Positions 56,986-64,000 of a stretch of 64,000 nucleotides of DNA are shown piece by piece. Below the pieces are notes generated by a model, which worked only from the letters and a program-made list of their open reading frames with translations, made no database searches and was not told the origin of the DNA. Position 1 is the first letter of the stretch. The number at the start of each line of letters is the position of its first letter. The stretch is from Chaetoderma sp. LZ-2023a (taxonomy: Eukaryota; Mollusca; Caudofoveata; Chaetodermatida; Chaetodermatidae), in assembly GCA_034401795.1 (NCBI GenBank), contig CM067366.1, positions 84,120,147 to 84,184,146 of the forward strand, read 5' to 3'. Position numbers and translations under genes: made by a program.

Positions 56986-57160
56986 TTTTTATATCATTCT
57001 TTGATATGTTATTTTTAATTTATTTATTTTTAAAGTAACCGTATAATACATGAAACTATCGGTAAATGCAGGAATAATTAATGTGGACTAATAATTTTGA
57101 ATAAGGCAGTAACTACCTTGAATCAAGTTACGAGATTTGAGTGACAGTCTTTGTATATGT
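56986..57160. other. Non-coding spacer
   Basis: AT-rich, nothing recognised. Confidence 0.4.
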
Positions 57161-57164
57161 TTGT

Positions 57165-57240
57165 ATTCGCGAATCGGGCCTATTGCAGGATTAAATCCGA
57201 GACCACTGCGGCGATACCATCTGAGCCATTCTAGAGCCCT
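57165..57240 (-). repeat. tRNA-like / SINE-head fragment
   Basis: On the minus strand TGGCTCAGATGG (57228-57217) is an exact RNA polymerase III A-box. GATTCGCGAAT about 40 bases downstream is a weak B-box. No cloverleaf closes well, so a tRNA-derived SINE remnant is more likely than a tRNA gene. Confidence 0.4.
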
Positions 57241-57469
57241 ATAGAAATGCTATAGAAATATTTAGACCAATAGTCTAGCCTGCCTCATGTGCACATACCT
57301 GTCTCTGGTCATATTTGACCGATTGACCATTCCACGGTTCTGCCCGTTCCACCATTCTGCATTTTAGGGTCAGTCAAAATGCTCCATATGTAAATATTAC
57401 ACTGCATTTAACTTAGACAGAACTTATAAATGAGGATAAAAAAGTTGTTCATAGCAAGCTAACTTCCCT

Positions 57470-57662
57470 GCAAACAATGCTATGTTGGCCCAACTTTGGG
57501 CCAACGTATGTTTATTCGTTCGCCCAACACAGTTTTGCTCATTGGAATTACGTTGGCCCAATGTATCACATAGTTTTCTCACGTAAAAAAATGTTGGGCC
57601 AACATAACTAAGTTACCATCAGCCAGCCAACGCAAATACAACATTGGGCCAACATAACCAAT
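57470..57662. repeat. Foldback family F, at the 3' side of R5
   Basis: Palindromic TGTTGGCCCAACTTTGGGCC and related blocks TTACGTTGGCCCAATG, ATGTTGGGCCAACATAAC and CATTGGGCCAACATAACC. Part of it (TTTATTCGTTCGCCCAACAC, then AGTTTTGCTCATTGG) is the inverted match of 60900-60975. Confidence 0.75.
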
Positions 57663-57678
57663 TTTCTACTAATCATTC

Positions 57679-58329
57679 TTAGGACTTCTTAGGATATTTC
57701 TGAGGACTCAGGCTGTGTTCAGCCTCTGTGTCCGCATCTTCTTCCATTAAAAATGTTCCACGTTCCTGACTTCCCAGCATCCGATATTCGGCCGTGAAAC
57801 CAAATTTAATGGCTTGTTGCTCCCAAAATTTATCTACGGCCACTTCAAAGGCGAAGACAGATTTACAATTTACTATGGTGCCAGGCACGCTATTCAAAAT
57901 ATCTATCACTCTATTTGTAAACATATATTTCCTAATGTCCATTCTAATATGGTGCTTGGACAGTCTCAGGCTATGGCCTCTTGCGCCTCTATTCTCTGCC
58001 AAGATCAGCAGCCCCTCAGAAGCTTCAGGATCATATATCTCATGGGTGAGTTTATAGACCTCTATCATGTCTCCTCTCAGCCTTCTCTACCGCATTGTGG
58101 GCATTTTCAGTCTCTTCAGCTCATGTTGCTTAATGCTGGAACTTGTTTGGATGCTCGCCGTAGTACATTTTCTATTAGGGCTACATCCTTTTTCAGATGA
58201 GGGCTCCACACACATACTGCATACTCTAGGTGAGGTCACACCAGGGCCTAGAACAGCTGCTTAAACATTTCCTCATCTAGGTAAGTGAATGTTCTTCTAA
58301 TTAGTGCCATAATGTTGTTCGCCTTGTTA
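57679..58329 (-). pseudogene. R5 C-terminal region
   Basis: Degenerate VNKANNIMALIRRTFTYLDE and PHLEYAVCVWSPHLKKDVAL precede the frame 58068-57679: MIEVYKLTHEIYDPEAS, RGARGHSLRLSKHHIRMDI, FTNRVIDILNSVPGTIV, ending SPQKYPKKS. This RGHS..KL and NRV..WNSLP pattern is the standard tail of CR1/L2-like ORF2 proteins. Confidence 0.85.
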
Positions 58330-59955
58330 ACTTAGGCTTGAATGTGGCTTGAGAAGGTTAAGTTAATGTCTACTGAGACCCTAATGTCCTTTTCCTGTTG
58401 TGTGTTCTCAAGATTTACTAGTGTCCCATCTTGCTTGTAGAGGTGGTAGCTCGTCTCATCTGGGTGTTTTCCTCCCTTGCTCTCTACCATCAGTACTTTG
58501 CATTTGTTTGGGTGGAATCTCAATAGCCATGTGTTTGACCACACCTGAAGGGAGTCCAGATCCTCTTGCAACTCAATTTCATCTTTCTTGCATCTGATTT
58601 GCGTGTAGATTTTTGTGTCATCTGCGAAGAGATAACATGTAGATCTTACAGCCTCAGGAAGATCATTAATGTATATCACAAACAGGTAGGCCCTAACACA
58701 CTGCCTTGTGGGATTCCACTTGTTACTGGGTGGTTTTCCTACACATGTCCGTTGACCACGGCGCATTGCTTTCTGTTTGAAAGAAAGTCCTGTACCCATA
58801 GTATTATACGTTCGCTTGGACCATATTTTCTCAACTTGCTGATGAGTCGCCTATGTGGGACAGTATCGAACACCTTCATAAAGTCCATATATATGGCATC
58901 TTTTTGTCCCCCTTTGTCCATCACTTTTGTCCATTCATCCAGTACCTTTAGTAGTTGCAGTGCTGTTTATCTTCCTTCCATAAAACCAAATTGTCTTTTG
59001 CTGAGGAATTTGTTTCTCTTCATATGGTCTATTATTTCTGACCGTACTAGCTTTTCCATTAGTTTACACAATACACTTGTCAGGCTTACTGGTCTGTAAT
59101 TTTCAGGGTTAGATTTGGCCCCCTTTTTGTAAGTTGCTGTGGTGTTGGCTGTCTTCCACGTGTCTGGTACTATCCCTTTATCCATAGATTTGTTAAATAT
59201 AATAGCATGCACACACTCTCTTTTAGCTCTGCTAATGCTTTGGGATGAACTCCATCTGGACAAGGTGATTTGGTTTTATCTATTCCTTTTAGTATTTTCA
59301 GCCCATCATCCTGGGTGAATGATTTGTCTTGGAATTCAAATTCTGGTTTTAGTTTCTCGGATTCTGGCACTGGACCATCTTGTTCGCACGTAAAAACGCT
59401 AGTGAAAAAGTCTGCCAGTACATTAGCCTTATCTTTGTCATCACTAGCAATCTGAGTTATCCCATCTTTCTGAACAACCTTTAGTTTTGAGATGCCACTT
59501 TTTACTTTCCTCTTTGGGTTTACATATTTCAAAAATTTCTTGGAGTTAGCTTTGGCATTCCTGGCTATCTCCTTTCCATTATCTCACTTAGATTTATGTA
59601 TTGGCCCTTTAACTTGGTTTCTCACTCTAGCATATTCTCTATGCTTCTCTTCATCTCTTGTTTCCAGGAATCTTTGCCAACATCTGTGCTTCCTTTTTAT
59701 TTTAGTCCTAATATCTTCATTAACTTGTATATGTCGATATTTGGATGCTTTACTGTTTCCACCTTTGATCTTTGGGATATGCTTTTCCTTGGCCGTGTTA
59801 CACTTTTCAAGGAATGTGTCCAGTACTGTATTTGGATCGTCTGCTTCTAATAATCTTTCCCAATCCAGCACTAGGTCTGCATTCAAATCCTCATAATTAC
59901 CTTTCAAAAAATTCCACCTCTGTATTATTGCATCTTTTCTGACTTTGCAGTTCAT
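58330..59955 (-). pseudogene. R5 linker and reverse transcriptase, broken frame, intact FADD
   Basis: Blocks in order: YEDLNADLVLDWERLLEAD, KYVNPKRKVKSGISKLK, DKTKSPCPDGVHPKALAE, GIVPDTWKTANTTATYKKG, NPENYRPVSLTSVLCKLMEK, RQFGFMEGR, TAA, TALQLLKVLDEWTKV, IYMDFMKVFDTVPHRRL, SGIPQGSVLGP, a one-base deletion near 58692, LFVIYINDLPEAV and CYLFADDTKIYTQ. The two catalytic Asp are intact, unlike R3 and R4. The tail continues WLLRFHPNKCKVLMVESKG. Confidence 0.85.
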
Positions 59956-60839
59956 AAGTAAAGGTAATTACACATTGGTCGCTGGCTCCCAATGGACTTT
60001 GGTATTCAATTTCTTCTACTAATTCATCATTTGTAAGGATAAGATCCAATATACTTGGTTCATCGTTCCCTCTACACCTCATGTAATCCTTGACATGCTG
60101 GTATAGATAGCAATCCCTTATACATTCGATGAATGATTCCCCATCCGAGTCGTTTTTTACCAACCAGTCTTTCCAATTTATATTTGGATAATTAAAATCC
60201 CCTACAATCATGATATGGTTGAACTTCTTATTTGTATTTGATATATTTCTGAGCATTTTCTTCAAATCGTCCAAATTTTCTGCAGTGCTGCTGGGGCTCT
60301 TATATATACATCCCACCAGTAAATTATCATTCCCTGGTAGTCCAATCTTGATCCAGATAGCTTCTTGGAAGTTTTCATCAACTCTGTATTCGACCCCGTG
60401 TAGGGATTCATTTATATACAATGCAAATCCTCTGCCTTTTGATGTTTCCCAGTCATTGCCAAACAAGTCATATCCGTCTATTTGCAATTCTGGTTTGGTT
60501 GGCAGGTATCTGCAATTCTTTGGATATACTTCTGTTACTCCAATTATATCTGTTGCCCCCATCTCCATGTATCCTAGCCTTAAGCTCTTCTATTTTACTT
60601 AGAAGACAGTCTGCATTTGAATATGCACACTTCAGCATAGTCAATCTTCTGGTATCCTGGTTACACATATTTACAACATTTGCATATAGACTATTTACAT
60701 TTGTATTTACACTTGTCTCTTTCCGATCTAGTTTTTCTTTTGCTCCTCTCTGAATTTTCAGCAATTTTCGTTCCCAGGGTGGTCCTCGGACTGTGTATTT
60801 GAAGTCCCCCGATATGTTCTCAGCATTCAACTTTTTCAT
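59897..60839 (-). pseudogene. R5 N-terminus and AP endonuclease domain, one frameshift
   Basis: LTMLKCAYSNADCLLSKIEE is the start of the nuclease fold. After a frameshift near 60570 it continues GATDIIGVTEVYPKN (catalytic Glu), GRGFALYINE, LLVGCIYKSPSS, IMIVGDFNYPNINW (Asp/Asn pair) and SILDLILTNDELVEE, then PLGASDQCVITF. The final SDH motif is SDQ here, so the catalytic His is lost, while R6 keeps SSDHVVIT. Confidence 0.85.
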
Positions 60840-60881
60840 TTCTTCCCGCTTTTCCTTATTGCCTGCTCTCTCATTTACACA

Positions 60882-60990
60882 CGTAGCGCCAATGTTGCGC
60901 CAATGAAATCACACACTGGGCCAACATAGGGCCATCGAGCAAAACTATGTTGGCCCAACGAATAAAACTTACGTTGGGCCAATGAAACAA
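60882..60990. repeat. Foldback family F, between R5 and R6
   Basis: GCGCCAATGTTGCGCCAATG, ACTGGGCCAACATAGGGCC, ACTATGTTGGCCCAACG and TTACGTTGGGCCAATG. R5 homology stops to its left and R6 homology begins to its right. Confidence 0.75.
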
Positions 60991-63202
60991 TGTTTCGGAT
61001 CAGATAGTACTGAAGGATTCCTAGAATGTATAAGAGATTGTTTCCTTTTTAAAAAAATCGATAACCCCACTAGAGTTAGAGGCACTGACACCCCACATAC
61101 ACTGGATCTAATTCTCTGCAACGATGAAAATCTTGTGTCAGATATTGCATACGATAGCCCTCTGGGAAGCAGTGACCACGTTGTGATCACATGTAATCTC
61201 CAATGTGCAAATGAGACAGTGACAACTGAAATAGAAAAATTAAACTACGACAAAGGGAACTATGGGGCAATGAAACATGAACTAAATCTCGACTGGGATA
61301 AAATATTAGAAGGTAAAGATGTTGAAGACATGTATTCCACTTTTTCTAACAAACTAAAGTTAGCAGAAATAGCGCATATCCCCAGATACAAGTCACACAA
61401 CAAGGGAAAGAAAGCAGCTATCACATCAGAAATTCTTAAACTAATAAAAGCTAAAAATAGAGGTTGGACGAACTATATGAAAACCAGAACAGACGAAGAC
61501 AGGCTTAAATATACACACCAGCGAAACAAACTTAAGACACTCACAAGAAATGCTAAATGAGAAAAAGAAAAAGAAATAGCCAGAAGTGTAAAAAGGAATC
61601 CTAAAAAGTTTTGGTATCATGTCAACCGTACAAGAAAACTCACCTCCAGAATACCTGAACTTGAGGTTGAAGCAAATGATACAGTCCTGAAAGTACAAAA
61701 TGATATTGACAAGGCGGATGTATTAGCAAATTTCTATACTACTGTTTTCATTGATGAAGATACTAATACGCTTCCACACCTTACTAGGCGAAACTACACA
61801 ACTCTCTCTAGTGACACTACCTTCAGCCTCAGCGAAACACTTAAAATTATGGAATCAATAAACATTTCTAAATCACCTGGACCTGATGAGGTACATCCTC
61901 GCCTCATATATGAATTAAGAGAAGTACTACATAAACCACTTAACATCATATTCAACAAATCATTTGTCTCAGGATGTGTACCTACCCATTGGAAACTTGC
62001 AAACGTTACACCAATTTTTAAATGTTTTAGACCACTGGACAAAAATATTGGACAACAATAGTGAAATAAACGTAGTATTTATGGACCTAATGAAGGCATT
62101 CGATAGGGTCCCACATGAACGACTCGTGATCAAATTGAAGGCATATGGATTTAGTGATACAATGTGCCAATGGATAAGGGAATTCTTAAAAAATCGTAAA
62201 CAGAGAGTCCGGATTAATAACAAATTTTCTGCATGGCAAGATATATCTAGTGGGGTACCACAGGGTAGTGTGATAGGCCCTATCCTGTTTGTTATATATA
62301 TAAATGACCTATCGGATAAAGTCAGTTCTGAAATCTACTTATTCGCAGATGACACAAAGATTTTTAAAGAAATCCATGGCAAAACAGACAGTAAAATAAT
62401 ACAGGATGGTCTTGACTCCATGACCAACTGAGCTTCTACATGGCTACTAAAATTCCATCGAAACAAATGTAGAGTTCTGGAAATAAAAAGCAGACAAAAT
62501 GTTGAAAACAGATCCTATGACCTACACGGAGAGGATGGTCTCCCAATACCACTTGAATCTGTTGAGTTTGAAAAAGATCTAGGCATATTTATAGACAGAC
62601 AACTTAACTTTTGAAAACATATACAGGAACAGGTACATAAAGCCAACAGGATAATGGGAATAATTCGCAGACCCTACACATACCTAAATAATGATAATTT
62701 CACCTTGCTGTACAAAGTATTAGTACGCCCTCACCTTGAATATGCTAACAGTGTCTGGTGCCCATACAAAGAAAAAGATATCAATACTATCGAAAATGTT
62801 CAAAGGAGGGCAACCAGACAGATTCCGTCATTGAAGTGACTGAGCTACCCTGACAGGCTAAAGAGACTAAATCTTCCAACTCTAAAATACAGACGACACC
62901 GGGGAGATATGATTGAATTATATAAAATCATACATGGTTATTACGACACACATCTAACAAAACATCTTTTCACATTATTAAACAATTCAATAGCAAGAGG
63001 GCACACATATAAACTAAAGAAACATCGCTTTTCACATGATTTCAGAAAACATTACTTTACCAATAGAATAATCGATGCCTGGAATTCACTATCTGATCAC
63101 ATTGTAACATCGAACAATTTAAACATCTTCAAGAATAGATTAGACACATACTGGGCAAACCAAGAACTAAGATTTAGCTATCATAGCAGCCTAACTCTAT
63201 AG
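60985..63202 (+). pseudogene. R6: CR1/L2-like non-LTR retrotransposon, 5'-truncated, internal deletion
   Basis: Starts inside the endonuclease: FLECIRDCFLFKKIDNPTRV, HTLDLILCNDENLVSDIAYD, SPLGSSDHVVITC. After a TGA at 61558 come NPKKFWYHVNRTRKL, DKADVLANFYTTVFIDED, SKSPGPDEVHPRLIYELRE and VPTHWKLANVTPIFK. About 80 residues (PxNYRPISL to the first catalytic block) are deleted near 62040. RT resumes INVVFMDLMKAFDRVPHERL, SGVPQGSVIGPILFVIYIND and IYLFADDTKIFKE. TGAs at ~62429, 62613 and 62838 interrupt VRPHLEYANSVWCPYKEKDI and YRRHRGDMIELYKIIHGYY. It ends SSLTL at 63202. Closely related to R5 but a separate copy in the opposite direction. Confidence 0.9.
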
Positions 63203-64000
63203 CAGCCTAACACAAAACTGAACATAGAGGCTTTTTAGCCTGCGTTCTGCAAATCAATCTTATCTTATCTAATGTTTTCTGAGTTACTTTTGTATGGGGC
63301 AGTTACTCGCCACGGTTCTCCAACAACAGGAGGAATATACAGAACAAGAAGAAGGAAAGCAATTCGAAGAAATGGCTCTTCCTCTTATTGGCAACTTTAT
63401 TATTGAATATTTAAGGTAGTTCTTGTCGTATAAACGTGCATATTTCTATAGAAATAATCAGAATATGATCTTGTCAAGTTTCCCCTTTCGAAAGGCTTAT
63501 TTAAGTACCAGACACCAGTTTTCGTATTTCAAAATGTTAAATTTAAATAGCATATGGTTCATAATTTTATCCTTGCCAGTTCTTTCAAGTCATTTACTTG
63601 ACTATATCTTGATTCTAACACCTCCCATAGGTTTACTATGGGCTTTCGGTTTGCCAAATAAAATTATCTATATCATTGTGTTCCCTGTATTTGCGCATCC
63701 CTTCTCTTTGCGCATATACGTTCAAACTCTTGTGAGAGTCCCTCACGATCGGCACGCACACATATTGATTCACATGTCAATCTATGGTTATTCATTTTGC
63801 TCATACAAGACTTTCTCCGCTTGAAATTGTGAAACTACTTGTCAATATAGGTATAAAGCAGTGCTCTTGATTTCTGACACTGAAATATTAATTCAAAATT
63901 GTCATATCTATCGCAAAAATTGTTCTTAGAAACATAAAATATGAAGGCGTGTACCTATATTTGGTGATTAAATAATATTAGATGACATTTTCTTCCCCTT
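63203..64000. other. R6 3' tail and non-coding DNA
   Basis: Right after the stop, CAATCTTATCTTATCTAATG (63251-63270) is a short simple repeat that may be the R6 3' end. The 133-codon frame at 63423-63824 has no recognisable domain. Confidence 0.4.

Larger units (their letters stand above)
57679..60840 (-). mobile_element. R5: CR1/L2-like non-LTR retrotransposon, nearly full ORF2, inactive
   Basis: Minus-strand order: N-terminal part and endonuclease (60840-59897), linker, RT (about 59532-58330) and C-terminal region (58068-57679). It keeps the longest readable endonuclease and an intact RT catalytic box. Stops and frameshifts at about 60570, 59900, 59583, 59200, 58967, 58735, 58692 and 58330 disable it. 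Inverted family F repeats lie just beyond both ends (57470-57662 and 60882-60990). Confidence 0.9.

Noticed and set aside
63423-63824. 133-codon hydrophobic frame at the window end
   Set aside because: No domain or splice evidence; same AT-rich explanation.

Overview
This is a 64 kb piece of an invertebrate animal nuclear genome: spliced genes, AT-rich non-coding DNA, many microsatellites, dense small foldback elements and several decayed non-LTR retrotransposons. The one host gene I can build is a protocadherin of the seven-cadherin-repeat type, and the retrotransposons are CR1/L2/jockey-like, one with a 2A-like peptide at the start of its reading frame. Both traits are common in marine invertebrates (echinoderms, hemichordates, cephalochordates, molluscs, brachiopods). 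The sequence alone does not tell me which.

Host gene (8.5-15.5 kb, minus strand). A large exon (signal peptide, seven cadherin repeats, transmembrane helix, start of the tail) ends in a consensus splice donor. Two downstream exons with matching GT-AG sites and phases complete the cytoplasmic tail and end in TGA, giving a predicted protein of about 1046 residues. A splice acceptor just upstream of the ATG implies at least one more 5' untranslated exon. The introns are loaded with foldback elements. Two further host signals are weaker: a promoter-like cluster on the minus strand near 42.6 kb and a possible transmembrane-segment exon near 47.1 kb.

Retrotransposons. R1 (1-860) and R2 (5.6-5.77 kb) are 5'-truncated, plus-strand relatives. 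R3 (31.7-35.0 kb, minus) has the 2A-like motif, endonuclease and reverse transcriptase (RT), with frameshifts and a mutated catalytic box. R4 (53.6-54.6 kb, minus) is a 5'-truncated RT carrying a 99-bp element inserted in frame. A further C-terminal scrap lies at 56.5-57.0 kb. R5 (57.7-60.8 kb, minus) and R6 (61.0-63.2 kb, plus) lie head to head, separated by a repeat that also occurs, inverted, beyond the far end of R5.

Small repeats. I name six foldback families. A: about 200-340 bp, TTAA at the ends, central palindrome around GGTTACC. B: about 300-540 bp, one arm rich in TGACGTCA, the other with GC boxes, and a hairpin core. C: about 310-350 bp, long inverted arms. D: about 160-190 bp, hairpin-cored. 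E: about 60-100 bp, ATAACGC ends, apparent 3-bp CAG/CTG duplications. F: TTGGGCCAACAT-type palindromes around R5. The B core hairpin also occurs alone, many times, with differing but still complementary stems. Microsatellites and minisatellites include an 84-copy GCGT run, a 26-bp minisatellite and a 28-bp minisatellite.

All copy relationships were found by eye, so boundaries are approximate except where target-site repeats are quoted.
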